Origin: Lunularia cruciata
Taxonomy: Eukaryota > Streptophyta > Marchantiopsida > Lunulariales > Lunulariaceae
Reading direction: 5' to 3'
Assembly: GCA_948567375.1 (NCBI GenBank)
Contig: OX419755.1
Location: forward strand, 48,551,001 to 48,615,000
Length of the DNA: 64,000 nucleotides
Part shown: one piece after another, positions 44,466 to 56,640 of the stretch
Layout: each line of letters begins with the position of its first letter
Position numbering within the stretch: position 1 is the stretch's first letter
The notes under the pieces: model-generated
What the model was told of the DNA's origin: nothing
The model's database searches: none
What the model saw: the letters and a program-made list of their open reading frames with translations, nothing else
Program-made: the position numbers and the translations under genes

Positions 44466-47400
44466 CTAGTGTTGTTCATGGATGTTGTAAATACGAAGAT
44501 CATCCATGCTTGGGCAGTCCTGCAGTCTGAGGTTTCTTTCATTTGCCAGATGAAGAAGACATATAAAACACAAATGCACTGAGATATCTTGTGGGGCGGC
44601 AGCCGGACAGTCCTCGGGTATGTGCTTCAGAATGTCCTGGAATGACAGTCCACTTCCACCAGTCTCTCCTTCCTCATCCTGTGCCAAAACCCTCGCAGAT
44701 TAGAAAAAAGGAAAGTATTTGTCGCGAACATCGGACTTGCTCCATTGTGACATCTAAGTTACAGGCGCTTGATCTCTCAATTTACATGAGAGACCATGCT
44801 TGCCATTGAACTCCACTGAAGTCTGAATGTCTTACCGCTATAGCATGAATTATCACTGTACAGTTCTTGGCCAGTCCTAAATATGTTCTGGCTAAAAAGT
44901 CATCAAAAAGCTACAAACAGGAGTGTGATCTCCATCTATCGATACCTCTTCATGTGTTGCAGAGCCGTGTTGTAGTTGCTGCCAGAGCACTTGCTTCAGA
45001 ACTCGGACGTCGACTTGCTTGGCATGCTTATCGTACTTCACATCAACCTTTTGAATCTTTCTTGGTTGGATAACGAGATCAAATGCATCATCCACATCAC
45101 TCACAGCATCTACATCTGCCCAGGCATTTGCGTCGTCTTTTCCATCGTCGTCCCACCTTGATTCGGTTATCAAAGTTGTGAAGTCTGGTTCTCCGCCCGT
45201 ACCGCCTCCTGTGGACATTGGCCAGTGGATTCAAAGTCAGAACACAAGTGCCTAAACAGCTGATTAATAGAACACTTTACAGTGCACCAAGGCTCCAAAG
45301 GCCCCGAGCATCCCCTGAATATTCATGTGAAAATTACATACAACCATAGAGTAGACATGGTCTGATCTAGCACGCGGTTCAAAATGCCGGTACTTGCGCT
45401 GAAAGTCTTGATACAAATTTGGCGGAGGCAATTGCGAGGAACCCAACAAATGGAGCAACTCTTACCTGGATTATATTTTGTCCTTCTCCGGAAGCACTGC
45501 GACAACATAGCAGAGCGCACCGGAGTAGCCAAGTCAAATACGAGATGTCTTACAAGAATAAATCAGCGGTCACACCCAATCAGGGAAATAACCACACTAG
45601 CGGGGTGAATGCAAGACATCAAGATATTACCAAGGTATTTATTTTCATGATAAAAATATGTCCTGTGGCGCTGCACAAGCAGCATCCCTAGGAAGGTTTC
45701 TACAAACGTCTAGTTACCCTGTCCAATTGTTAACGTCTATGCAGGAAACCAAGCAGATGGAGGCAGTTCGTTTAGAGGTATAAAACTTATCTACAGTTTT
45801 ATACTTTTACATCTAGAGTTCTATACCCTGAAGTTACTTTTGCTGAAGTGTATGAATACATACCAAAGTTGAAGGTCTCAGAAAGAACTTCAGGAGACTA
45901 GCCGTCTCGAAGTGATAATCTTCTGGAAGCAGAACACTTGCCGGTGCGATACTTTGCGGCAAGAGAGACGTGCGCGGATTTTTGTTAGGATCGAAGGCAG
46001 ATCGATCTACCTCAGGTAAATTTTCAAAATCTATACGAAAAGGCTCTTTCTTTTTTCGCTTGTTCTTCGGAACCTCTTGACTGTCCGCTGTAGAAGCCTG
46101 TGTAATACCTACAACGCCAGATCAGAGTTTAATTGTTAATGGTCTCTGCATTGCAACTTTGGGTATTGACACAGTTCATATCCAGCTTCATTCTCTCTAC
46201 CTGACGAGACACGCTGGCAATCAGACCCGGCACTCGCATAATAAAACTTACTTTTGGGCTTGGCATATTTCCAGTGACCAGGCCCTGCCCAGTCATTACG
46301 CTTTCCTGTTATGCCATCAACCCCAGTTAACCAGCCTAGAGGATCTTCTTGTTGGTCCTCGCCACAAGGTCCATCTACTTCGCCGTCGTCCATATACTGC
46401 AAGCGAAGACACACTCTACAATTCAGTCCCCCATATTACAAGTAGGCCCATAAAATTTTACTAAATCCAATCCCACGTACTACAACTAGGATCCATGTAG
46501 GAGTAATGGGAGCAGAAGCCGTTCGAAGAACAGGAGATCCAGAACCCACTTAGAAGGGAACCGATACGAACCGAGAACATGCATATGGAAGCAATGAAAT
46601 GCAAGCATGAACGCATGCAAATGGAATTGAAGGTAATCTAAACAAGGAAGTACACACCGGAAGCTAAGCGGAATTAATAGAAAGCAGGAAAGGAAATCAA
46701 TACACTTCATAAGTAGCACCTGCGGTGAACTAATGTGCATCATGTAAGAGCCTGAAGACAACCTTCTGGACCAGAAACAGAGGAAGCATCTGAAATTTGA
46801 AGCAGAGGAGAATCATTGAGCAAGTAGGAATCCGTTATTCGGGAGCAAAAGAAAAGCATAGGGCGAGTAGGAAAACATAGCTTTAGTGGAGGATGACTGG
46901 GGTGAAGCGAAGTGTGGGACTAGTGGATTATATCTTGGCTGGGTTAGAGCAGAGCGTGACAGGACTGCATAGTGTATATCAAAGCATTCTCTATGAGCGC
47001 ATGAGTCTTAAAACACTCAACACTAGAAGGAAGCAGTCAAACGGTCGTAGTAATCACGAAAGCACTAACGACTTCATCAGTGCCGAAGTAGCAGGGCAAA
47101 TGCCAGTAACCCTCGTATCGAGTTTGTGTTCGAAGGCTCAATGAGTGCTATATACATCAAGGGTCCATATTTTGAGAAATGGGAGCAGAAGCCGATCGAA
47201 GGACTTCTGATAACTTCCTGTTGTTGATGATTGCCGAAAATAAACCAGTTCAGATCTCTCCCAAGCTTGATAGAAATTGGCATACCTCCTGCTCTTGAGC
47301 TTCGTATTCTGGTCCAACAGCACTATTTCCCCAAGTCCCGGCGTTAGGACTAGCCCCCGCAAACCCTTCACCGCTCGGATAACGCTCCTCGAACGTATCG

Positions 47401-49968
47401 TCTAAATGGTCGTCCACTTGACCAGGATCATCAGGAGTAGCCCCATCTTCTCTAGTGTCGAAGCATGATCTGCATAAACGCTGCAGTGTTAAGAGGATGG
47501 CCTGAACAGAACAGTGCAAACGGATCGACAGGAAGTAGCAGGCAAAGAACGAAAGTGACCCAACTTCAGAGTCAGTGCACGCTTTTACCTGACAGAATAG
47601 GTATGCTCAAGTGTCCCACTTCCTGAGTTGCATTGGGCCTGTTCAGCTTCAGCCGCTGCTCGCAAGGGATCATCAATTAGTTTAAGAATCCCTTTCAAAC
47701 TGGGGGTCATCTCGGTCTCTTTCGACAGCACGGTCATCATCTGGTCAATGCTTTCTGTCAAGGCACATATAAAGAGAGAACGTCAGTCTTGCAGAGAGAG
47801 CTCGTTGTTGAGTTGCATACACGGCAACCACCCAGAGTGTATTTTGAAGATAAGCATCTCTCAACTTTGAAGCATGCAGAATTGTCTCTTTACCTTCTCT
47901 CATAACAAAACAGATTCTGTTCCCGCAGTGGAGAACGAAAGTCGTACATGTCTAACCTACAGTTTCTCAGCAGACAACCTTTCAATAACTAAGCCATATT
48001 ATGTCCGTGCCCTTAAAAGTCTGGCCAATTTCAGGTAAATGTCTCGTTTTGGCTTACCTTTCATAAAAGAAAGATCAAGGAAAGAGGTGCGTTGTTCGAT
48101 GGCATCAGCCGCAGCCTGAGCTTTCATACTTTGCTCAGGCACTTCGTGTGAATCAAAAACGATTTCACAGGCTCGATACACACTCAGGTTATTCAAAAGA
48201 AGGCCACGGGCTCCACCTTCGTCAAACTGAGCCGATGTTTGATGGAACAGAGGATCCACGTTAAAGGCAACTGCGAAGAGTTTTATCATTTTAGCCAAAT
48301 ACTCATCTCTCCAGATAATGGATAATAAAAGCGGTTATCACTATCGGAAACTTCATGCAAGAATAAAGAACTGTGTGGATTAGAAGAACGGCTACCCTAC
48401 CATCAAGTTTTTTGACGTTCAAAGCTTCGTACGATGACTCCAGGGTTGTGCCTGACTACAAATGTAGAATGTGGACATCAGCATCGTTTTCTCCAAAAGG
48501 AATTATATGCTTTTGACTGCCTGTACAACCTATCTAGCTCTAAAATGGACAAACCAACGAGAAAAAAAGAATTTCTTGACAAAGATGTGAGAGTATTTGG
48601 TGTCGTTCCTAGCAAGAAGCAGGATACACCTGACTGTAACACACCTTTCTTGGCCCAGCAGCCTTCGCACTGGATTCCTGGTTATCCTCACCCTCCTCGT
48701 GGGCTGCCGTCCTGGCTGATGAAAACCATGATAGGAATCACTAGAGAATGTTAAAACAAATTATGTCACTGATACTTCCCAGGCTGCGTAGCTTCACTTG
48801 CAGAACGCCCAGTTACCAAACTCTGGAAGTTCGAACACTAATGTGCTTCACTCAAGCACAGCCCATGTCCAGATAAGACGGAACCATCCAACACGCATAA
48901 TGCAATGTATCAACAACTGACCCTCTGTTCTTGAAGCTTCGTTTGCATTGCGGCTGAGGCCACCCATCAGTTTATAAGCCTCGGAATGCACAGAGTCCAC
49001 TCTGTACGAGTATATTTTCACTCCAGTTTCCAGAGTGCAGCTTGCCTGGATGGGCGGAAAGATGTTCCAAAATGATTAATTCTGCCATCAGTCGAAAAAG
49101 ATGCAGTAAAAAGTACCCACAAAAAGGATCGTGGGGAGGCCAGGTCGTACGCGACTCTCAAGCTTTAAAAATGCTGGGTAGTAAAGACGACGTTTCGGCC
49201 TGACACCAAGCAAACCTACCATTTGAAAGTTGGTTCGACCTTCATCCTCAGTGTCATTTTTCACCAAGTCGCTGAGATGATCTATAAGTTTCAGATCCCA
49301 AGTATTTCCTTGATTTATTTTCTGCGAGATATCCATCATTGAAAGACAGAAACCAGCAAATTATCAGACATAATGCCCCTTCGTTTTTACCCAGAGCGCC
49401 ACACTAGATGCCCTGATCTCAAGGACATCATCTTTGATGAATTTCATACACAAATTTGCATTATGTAGTGTACAAAATTGCATCAATTGGTCAGTCTCTC
49501 AATTACTGCTATAACTTGCGAGTCTGAGAAAACATTCCAAGTGTTACAATTTGACGTTATGCACGAGACATCAAAACTTTCCATGGCAGAAATGCTCTTG
49601 CTTACATTTGCAGCTGATAGTTTCAGACAATTCTGAAGCAAGTTTGTCAAGGCATCATGACTAAGTATATTATCTACTTCGGAAGCAACGACGGGAGTCC
49701 CGGACCCCGGCCCCTCCAAATCGAATCCAAGAGATCGTCGTTGTGCTCTGGCTCTTGCGGCTCGGGCCATTGCTCTCTCTTCTTCATCATTGTTGGGGCT
49801 CAATAATCTGAGCCCGGGTGACAGCAACAGAGATCTCAGCGGCGTCTTATTCCTCGCTGGTGTGGTGCTCTGAACATTGTTTGGAGAATCGCACCCTCCC
49901 GGACTCTTATTCTGCCCGTTTACCCCAGTCTGTTCCATCCCATGACCCCCATACTCCTCGTCGTCCAT
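44466..49968 (-). CDS. CAPH: Condensin complex subunit 2 (CAP-H, kleisin), 13 exons, intact
   Basis: CAP-H is the kleisin of condensin I. It bridges the SMC2 and SMC4 heads and carries the HEAT subunits to compact mitotic chromosomes. Exons (high to low): 49968-49606, 49321-49220, 49045-48922, 48715-48645, 48455-48401, 48270-48058, 47754-47589, 47469-47286, 46396-46252, 46108-45864, 45496-45466, 45208-44946, 44678-44466. All introns are GT-AG (119-889 bp) and phases agree, giving 724 residues plus TAG. Signatures: SMC2-binding start LQNCLKLSAANKINQGNTW (about 110-130), FNVDPLFHQTSAQFDEGG (about 241-258), DWAGPGHWKY (about 461-470), VDVKYDKHAKQVDVRVLK (about 621-638) and the C-terminal HLCFICLLHLANE winged-helix part binding SMC4. 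Exon 11 is only 31 nt. A second acceptor lies 11 nt before the exon 8 start but breaks the frame. Start chosen: first ATG of the frame (MDDEEYGG). Length fits plant homologues (about 670 in Arabidopsis, from memory). Confidence 0.95.
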
Positions 49969-50303
49969 TTCAGATGAATTATTCTTGATGGCCCCGATTT
50001 CTCAAGCGATTACTCTTTGTAAATCCACTTACTTCTTCCTCTCTCTCTCTCTTTCTCTACACCACAGTTCAGCAAAGGTCCAAATTTGCAATTTCACATG
50101 ATTTCTCATCCACCTCGGCAATGCGACGACCTCAAACCTCACCCGAGACAGACCTCTTCCTCCGATGATTTTGATTCACACTGTCGTCCGACGGTGATCG
50201 TTACTGCCTACTCCATCACCCGTTTCAAATATCGGGGAAATTACTGAGACCCCAAGAAAATTTCTTCAAAATTTCCAGACCCCTCTCCCATCTTCATAGA
50301 TCG

Positions 50304-50531
50304 ATGATTCTCGCCACTTCACTTCTCTCATCGGTTTCACTGAGTTTCATTCCTCTGGCCGCTGATGCTGAAGTTCAGTACGCTGTTTCCCGCCCAAGGC
50401 TCAAATTTAAAACCTGTCAACGGACAAAGAGGAGAGATACTGGCGGTGAAACAAGAGTGTTCAGAGAGACCGGATCACTCCAGGACAAATTAATTACCGG
50501 AGTGCAACAAACAAGTCATTTCAACTCGTAA
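50304..50531 (+). CDS. Small hypothetical ORF (75 aa) divergent from CAP-H
   Basis: An ATG at 50304 opens 75 codons with a hydrophobic start (MILATSLLSSVSLSFIPLAA) that looks like a possible signal or transit segment, then a basic tail. It is not recognised. It overlaps the E2F site and the presumed CAP-H promoter, so it may be a divergent gene's first exon or chance. No splice donor was convincingly placed. Confidence 0.18.
   Translation: MILATSLLSSVSLSFIPLAADAEVQYAVSRPRLKFKTCQRTKRRDTGGETRVFRETGSLQDKLITGVQQTSHFNS
50386..50393 (+). promoter_or_regulatory. E2F consensus site upstream of CAP-H
   Basis: TTTCCCGC is an exact match to the plant E2F consensus TTTSSCGC. It is 418 bp upstream of the CAP-H ATG. 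E2F sites are common upstream of plant genes needed in S phase and mitosis. Function here is inferred. Confidence 0.5.
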
Positions 50532-50699
50532 TTAAGTTACTGTATTAGAGAAAACAAAGGTTATTGAATTCGGCAATTTATTATCTTCTGCAATGCATTC
50601 AAGTAAGTGTTATGGTGCAGATTTCATATTCAAATGGGTGACAATACGTTCGGGACGAGTCGTAATGTTAATTTAGAATACTTTTACCATCTTCCTGTT

Positions 50700-51060
50700 A
50701 ATAGCCAATTTATTCCTAGACAAGTATACCGTGAAATCCTTATATACTAATATGCTCAATGATTTTTATTATAATCAACTCCTTTAGGTTTCTCAACTGA
50801 TTTCGTCGGGAAGTTTGACATTTTTATATGTAATGATTTTTATTAGAGTGAATTTTTTTAGGTTTCTCAACTGAATTAGTCTGGAACTTTGATATCTATA
50901 TAGACTAATATATGTACTTGGAATACATCTAAACCCTAAACCCTAAACATCTTAGAATTATCTCTAGACAAGTAAACTTTGACATCTTTATATGCTAATA
51001 TGTTTAACGATTTTTATTATAATCAACTCTGTTTAGGTTTCTTAACTACTTTGTCGAAAA
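50700..51060 (+). repeat. Three degenerate AT-rich repeat units with a telomere-like motif
   Basis: Three imperfect units share AATGATTTTTATTA, TTTAGGTTTCTCAACTGA and GGAACTTTGAYAT. They start near 50755, 50830 and 50990, and two are preceded by TAGACAAGTA. Between the second and third lies AAACCCTAAACCCTAAAC (50931-50948), two and a half plant telomere repeats or a telo-box. Confidence 0.65.
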
Positions 51061-52255
51061 AAATCTCAAATGACAGATATGAAGCTATAATGTATAATAT
51101 GGTTTGTCAAGCTTAATCAAATTTAATTATAGGCAAATTCCAAGAATATATATCTTACCTAAACCAAGGAGGCACATGCACTTCCCTAACTCATTTATTT
51201 ATCCATAAGACAAAACCATTTGCATCAACATCAACTAGTTATTCACAAATGTACGTTACAGTTTATGATTTTATAAGTAAGTATGAATAGCACAGTCACT
51301 TGTTACATTTTGCTCTTTTACACTGCACAGTCTGAAGAAAACAAAACAAAACAAAACGGGACATATTTCTTTTAATTTGGTTAAATGCAAACAAAGCCTC
51401 GTTTCCTACTTTTCAGTTTTCTCAAATTGTATTTATATATAAGATGGTATCTTTGAGTTTTCGCATAATTAATGAGAACAGATGGATTGTCTATTCGACA
51501 ACAAGGGGTTCACAATTTAATGCATGTGTCTAAAGCATCGAAAGCATGTGTTTATAATTCAATCCCACTAAACCAAGAACTATGAATCATTTTTTTAGTG
51601 TGGAATTCCAGTCTAGCCTAAAAGAATTTCATAAATTAAAAGGTTCAAAAATTTCCCCAGTGGAATCAATGAAAGATTGCTAGAGTGGTCAATAAGATAC
51701 TAATACTTTACAACCAAAATCAATGCAAAATTTATTCTATTAAACTGTTAAATTAAATATAGTTTTGATTTTTTGAGATCGTAAATTCTTCAAGTCAGGA
51801 GTTAATGATGTAATATATTGGAAAAAATATCAATGAAAAACAAATGGGGAATTTTGTTTAGCTCTAAAATACTACCTAGATAGGTGGTATTTTAGAGCTA
51901 AGCAAAATTTTATAACATGATGTGGTCTATCTAACTCTTAACTCATGTCATATAGGTGGTAGTCAACTCTAGAAGTGAACAATCAAGTAAAAGAAACATT
52001 AAACATACATTTAGTGCATGTTATACGAAGATAGTAATCTCTAGTTTCTAACCAATTCAAGCAAAAATAGAACCTTCAAAATATTAATACTTGATATGTT
52101 CTACTTTTAATCCTTATTAGCTATTATGTTGTGCAAATTAAGAACAAAATATACCAAGGTAAGTACTTTTATCTATGTCATTTTCAATTTAAATCATACA
52201 TCTTGAAAGTGTAAATTAGAAATAGACATCATAACAAAGCATATGCGTAGTATTG
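51061..52255. other. AT-rich intergenic stretch
   Basis: No coding signal was seen in any frame. The only clear structure is the long hairpin at 51850-51909, listed separately. Confidence 0.4.
51850..51909 (+). repeat. Near-perfect hairpin, 29-bp stem, 2-nt loop
   Basis: The left arm is 51850-51878 and the right arm 51881-51909, separated only by GA. The arms differ at two positions, both of which become G-U pairs if the plus strand is transcribed, so the RNA would pair over all 29 positions. The core contains TAGCTCTAAAATAC and its complement. Confidence 0.9.
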
Positions 52256-52259
52256 GTAG

Positions 52260-52870
52260 GCATTATATGAGTATATTTTGTCATGATATTTGTAGTGTCC
52301 AAGCTGGATTACTTGGATGTTGGAGTAGTAGTGTTTGTAGTCATAGATTTTTTGGTAGTTACTCATGGACTACTTATTGACGGTCCAATTTTATGTTAGT
52401 GTTATTGATCACATGGTGAGACCTATCATCACTTGGAAAGTTTGCACTGTGAGATGTGCCATCAATAGTGCCATGAGGGATGGAGACCTAGGTCAAGTAA
52501 GAGACCTAGGTCATGAGGGATGGAGACCTAGGTCAAGTATACCTTCAAAGTGCAACTCCACAGAGCTCACTTCTTTGATATTGAGCCTTTGAGTTCTTGG
52601 CTATGGTGTACAAAGACCGACAAGTGTCACTTGGAGTCTCTTAGCTAGAGTGAGTGTGGCTTGATTATAGTTAGTGTATAGTTGTTTGTAAATTGTTGAG
52701 TGAAGGATTAAGTACATGTCCGATTTGAGTGTGATTTGAATGAAAGAACAAATTAATTATTGTGACACTTTAGAGTTTACATGTGAGTTGTGCTTCTATA
52801 GTATATGATGTTGACAACAATGTATATGTGTAAGATATGTATGTATATGCATGTAAGAATGTAGGAATGT
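52260..52870 (+). repeat. D-family LTR pieces in head-to-tail order
   Basis: 52260-52760 matches the later part of the D2 LTR (GGACTACTTATTGACGG, GTGAGATGTGCCATCAATAG, TTGAGTTCTTGGCTATGGTG, GTCTCTTAGCTAGAGTGAGTGTGGCTTGA). At 52761 a new unit begins TGTGACACTTTAGAG and runs about 100 bp. Inside, a 40-bp stretch (CATGAGGGATGGAGACCTAGG with GTCAAGTA) is tandemly duplicated at about 52476-52545 and contains the palindrome GACCTAGGTC. Confidence 0.7.
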
Positions 52871-54259
52871 ATATACGTATGACAATTTTCTTGTAAAATT
52901 TTTATCATTTATATCATAGCAAGTATGAATAGTCAATTTCATTCTTATCATTTCTAGGTATGTGTGAATTTTTTCAAATACATAAGCAAAACTATATAGA
53001 ACCAATAACACGAAGAATTCTCTTGAGTATATATATAAGCTTGTCTTGACTATCTTTACTCTTGCAAGATTTAGAGATTATATTTGGTATATTTATTAAT
53101 GACTTAATCTTAATAGATCATATTTGAATTAGCATTGTGCATATTATTATCACTCTTTATACAAAAATTTTAATTTAATTTGTATACTATAAATTTATTC
53201 TTTTAGATATTGGATTTCAAATTTTGACTAAATTAATATCAAATGAAATGATAGAATTGATAACTATGATATGTATATCGGTAATAGGTACCTAATTTAA
53301 AATATGATGATTCAATATACTTAAAATACTCATAATATTTAATTACCACTCACACAATACTTTGATATGTTATCTAAGAGGATGTAAAGACACTCAATAT
53401 CAAACCCTTGACTAGAACAATTTATCACTTTGCAAGCAAAAAATCAAACCATTACTTAGATTTTCAACTCGCGAAGGTCAAAGAAAAATGAATGAATGAG
53501 CTTAATTAGATTGTTGCGTATTAGATAGCACGTTCCATTTTACCATGACAAAAATAACATTCTTTTGTTGCACTTGTTAGCTAAAGTGGATATTCAGAGT
53601 AAAAAAATCATCTCCCTTTCAAAATTAGGCACATAAGAAGAAAGATGAAAGTTGCACTTTCTTTTGTAATTTCCAAATTATCTTGATTTTACTAGTGCTG
53701 TTATTTACTAATACCTTGCCATCCCATAATCTTTGTTATTCACTAATATCTTGCCATCCCATAATCTTTGTATATGGCAGATGTCTTGAGATTGCCAAGA
53801 TATCAATTTCCTTTATCATACTTTAAAAAAGAATACATAGCCTAATTACCATTTCAAAGAGAAAAATAAGTATTGGAGTCTTTCTTCTACGATTAATTTG
53901 CTGCACCAAAATAAAGTAAAGTTATAAGAGGAAGTAATTTAAATTAATAGATGAGAAAGAGGTAATTGCATAGAAAACACTAAGGATTGAAGACCCATCA
54001 AGCCGTACAAGGATGAAACAAAAGAGGTAGAATGGCGCTAAAACACAACAATGTCCATATGAGAAATCTACTTTATTGCACATAAGATATGCAAAGTATG
54101 CAAGTAGGAAGGTCCACAAAGTATTGGAACATTCAAAGAAACATCATCTAATGTGATTATTAATTAGAAAAATTAGCACAAACTGAAAATTAGTAATATC
54201 TTTTGAGATGTTATACTTGATTATCTAAGTCAAGTGAATAAAATAATAACTAAAAATAG
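52871..54259. other. AT-rich stretch, nothing recognised
   Basis: Very AT-rich with few CG dinucleotides and no open frame of note. CTAATATCTTGCCATCCCATAATCTTTGT is approximately repeated at about 53708 and 53743, a short tandem duplication. No element ends were found. Confidence 0.4.
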
Positions 54260-54530
54260 ACTTCCTTTAATAAGGTAGAGTTAAGAAATGTATTAAAAAC
54301 TTACAACTAATTTTGAGAACATTGTTGTGTATAATATATAGATCATTGTCAACATCATACACTATAGAAGCACAAATCACATATAAGTCATACATGAACT
54401 CTAAAGAGTCACAATTGCCCCCTAGTTGGCAATTAGATTCCTCTAATTCCATATAGCCATCTACTCCAAGTATGTGATATGCCCTATGGTGGCCAAAGAT
54501 CAAGAGGCCAAGTGCTATTGCTAAAGACAA
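54260..54530 (-). repeat. D-family 3' end and LTR start, minus strand
   Basis: The minus strand reads GCCAACTAGGGGGCAAT and then the LTR start TGTGACTCTTTAGAG at 54413. This is the same junction as in D2 (40890-40920, plus strand). Both sides of the junction match, so it is the 3' tail of another D-family element in reverse orientation. It is cut at about 54531 by the A/B-family fragment. Confidence 0.65.
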
Positions 54531-55199
54531 GGGGCTCCTCTAGGGCATCGAAGGATTAAGAGTTGAAGCATTGCATTTCTTCTCTTGTGTTTCTCTTGGG
54601 AGTTCTCTTATCTTTGGAACATTATAATGGTATTAGAGTTTGGGTTTTAATCCAAGAGAGTGGATCACCCCTCTTGGAAGAACATGGGCTACTAAGATTG
54701 AGTAATTTCAAGGGGAGAAACCGTAATGCAATCAATAGATTAGGAGTGTTTAGAGAGAGGATGTGATGGAGGCTTGTGGAGGAAAATTTATTGCACTCCT
54801 CTTTTTGTTCTTGAATCCATTCCATATCAAGATTATATACATACAACATGAGCAAGTAGGAGTATATCTTGTTTACCATTTTGGAGTAAAGTTCATGTAT
54901 ATAATGATGAATTCACCAAATCCAATGATTCTAGTTATAGTGATATATGATAGAGAGTGGGATTTTACAATCTACATTCTGTTATGATGCAATGGATTTG
55001 AATATACCCAATCTTCTCCCATTCAACACTAAAATAGAAATTCATTTTGTGGTTAGACCAAAAGTGATATTTAGGGACTTCATAGTCCACAATATTATCA
55101 ATGAGTGACAGCTTTTGGAGTCCCAATGGTAATCTCAATAGTATGTGCTCCCTCTCAAGTGATCATATATATTAACCCTTTATTGAAGTAGGAAGTAGC

Positions 55200-56180
55200 A
55201 ATTTAGCATTAGCCGTGTGTAAGAATCATGGATACATAGTTGTAAGATTTGATACTAGGAGTGTAAAGAATGCTGAACAAGTTTTGGGAGATCAAGATGA
55301 CCATAGAGACTTTGCAAAGTCAAGTATATACCTTCAAGAATGATCAAGCAATGCAAGAAGAAGAATGGTTTCAAATCCAATACCAATGGCCAAAGTACTT
55401 GGAGAGTCACTCATGCCAATGACATCAATCCCAATCAACAATAAAGTCACATTGTTACTACAAATGAAGAAGATATGCAACATCAAGCCTTACAAGGACC
55501 AATGTTCCTTGGAAGTAGTGGAAAATTGAATCTTAAGAATAAACCAATACTTTTGATTATTCACAATTGAGATCACCAATCATTCTATATGCATGTTTGC
55601 ATATGGCTACTTGACCAATAAAGCCCTCACATGGTACAATGCTTAGGAATGATCAATGTTGGCACAAGAAGAGATGTCACTTGGACAACAATGTGAGAAG
55701 AGTTATTAAAGAATTTCCAATCTGTGGGTTCCATGTAGATGGCCCAAACCCAAAAATGGGAATTGAAGCAAAAGAATAACATACAAGAGTACATGGGAGA
55801 CATTTCTTGATCTACAAGTTGCAATCACCAATATAAATCTAGCAAAGCTCTGGACAATTTCAAACAAGGGTTTAAAGAGAAAGTTTGCCAAGAAGTAATG
55901 GTACAAAACACTCACTTTATTCTGAAGCCATTGCTTGTGCTCAAAGAATAGCAAGGACGCTTGGAGGAGGTGAAGTGATAGTGTTGCTCAACATTATTAG
56001 GTTGAAATACCACATTTTGGTAGATCAATTCTTATATAATTGGGCAACATTTGGTTCTGAGACCAAGGAGCACGATTGCTCCAAGGAGAATAGAGATGGG
56101 TCAAAGAAAGGAGGGATGGAGTCCCATGAGGGGAAGGACTCAAGAAAAACAATACTTTTGTTACAATTACAGCCAAGTTG
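55200..56180 (+). pseudogene. Element G gag remnant
   Basis: Plus-strand MPMTSIPINNKVTLLLQMKK (about 55410-55470) matches IPINNQATLLLQMKKIGNI in element B gag (15820-15900). AIACAQRIARTLGGGEV (about 55930-55980) matches AIACAQRIARVLGGGEV at 15330-15390. The protein is split by stops and frameshifts. No intact zinc knuckle was found. Confidence 0.7.
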
Positions 56181-56245
56181 AGCACATAACCATCAATTTT
56201 TATGCTTGTCTTCTTAGAGGCCCATAACCTCTATACAAACAATCT

Positions 56246-56570
56246 TTGAACAACATGGAGAGATGGATAGAAGAGGAGGATGCAGAGTTCACATCAAAAA
56301 CAAAGATCACTAGTAAATATACCTCACGGCCTTATTGGCTCAATAGAGAAGAGAAAAGGCAAGGGGAGGAAGAAGATGAATGCATAAAGGCTGAGAAAGA
56401 TAAACTCACGATTGGTTGTTGTGGATGGAGTCCTATAAGGCAATCAAGTGAAAATATTGATACAAAGAATTTCTTATCTTCCTCTATTGCAATAAGGTTG
56501 GGGATGGATCTAGAGAAGGATGAGAATGAAAAAAATAGAATTATGTAGTGGTCTGAGAAAGAGGATTGAG
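56246..56570 (+). pseudogene. Element G protease remnant
   Basis: Plus strand: NIDTKNFLSSSIAIRLGMDLEKDE aligned to IDTLMSCSIAKRLGMKLEKDK of element B protease (14369-14085). The active-site triplet itself is lost. It ends near a stop at 56546-56548, and similarity fades soon after. Confidence 0.55.
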
Positions 56571-56640
56571 TCATTATCTAAAAAGGTAGCACTTTTTATA
56601 GGAGAATATCTATGACAACCCAACAAGTATCACTTTTTTG

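Larger units (their letters stand above)
49969..50640 (-). promoter_or_regulatory. Upstream region of CAP-H
   Basis: Upstream of the start codon on the minus strand there is a purine tract (GA repeats, about 50060-50036) typical of plant 5' leaders, followed by CpG-rich sequence. An E2F site lies at 50386-50393. No clear TATA box was found, which suits a cell-cycle housekeeping gene. A plus-strand ORF at 50304-50531 overlaps this stretch. Confidence 0.45.
54531..56640 (+). mobile_element. Element G: A/B-family 5' fragment (LTR end, PBS, gag, protease)
   Basis: 54533-54626 matches the last ~95 bp of the A LTR (GGGGCTCCTCTAGGGCATCGAA and TTCTCTTGTGTTTCTC). A mutated primer site TGGTATTAGAGT follows at 54628-54639, then gag (about 55200-56180) and a protease piece (56246-56570). 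The order and strand show a plus-strand element truncated in its 5' LTR and again after protease. The parallel to element B (minus strand, 14085-17428) is clear in protein words. Confidence 0.7.

Noticed and set aside
48434-48754. Plus-strand open frame of 106 codons across CAP-H exons 4 and 5
   Set aside because: It is antisense to two well-supported exons and an intron of CAP-H; the minus strand carries the conserved protein.
50931-50948. True interstitial telomere
   Set aside because: Only two and a half repeats are present, which equally fits a telo-box promoter motif or chance in AT-rich repeats.
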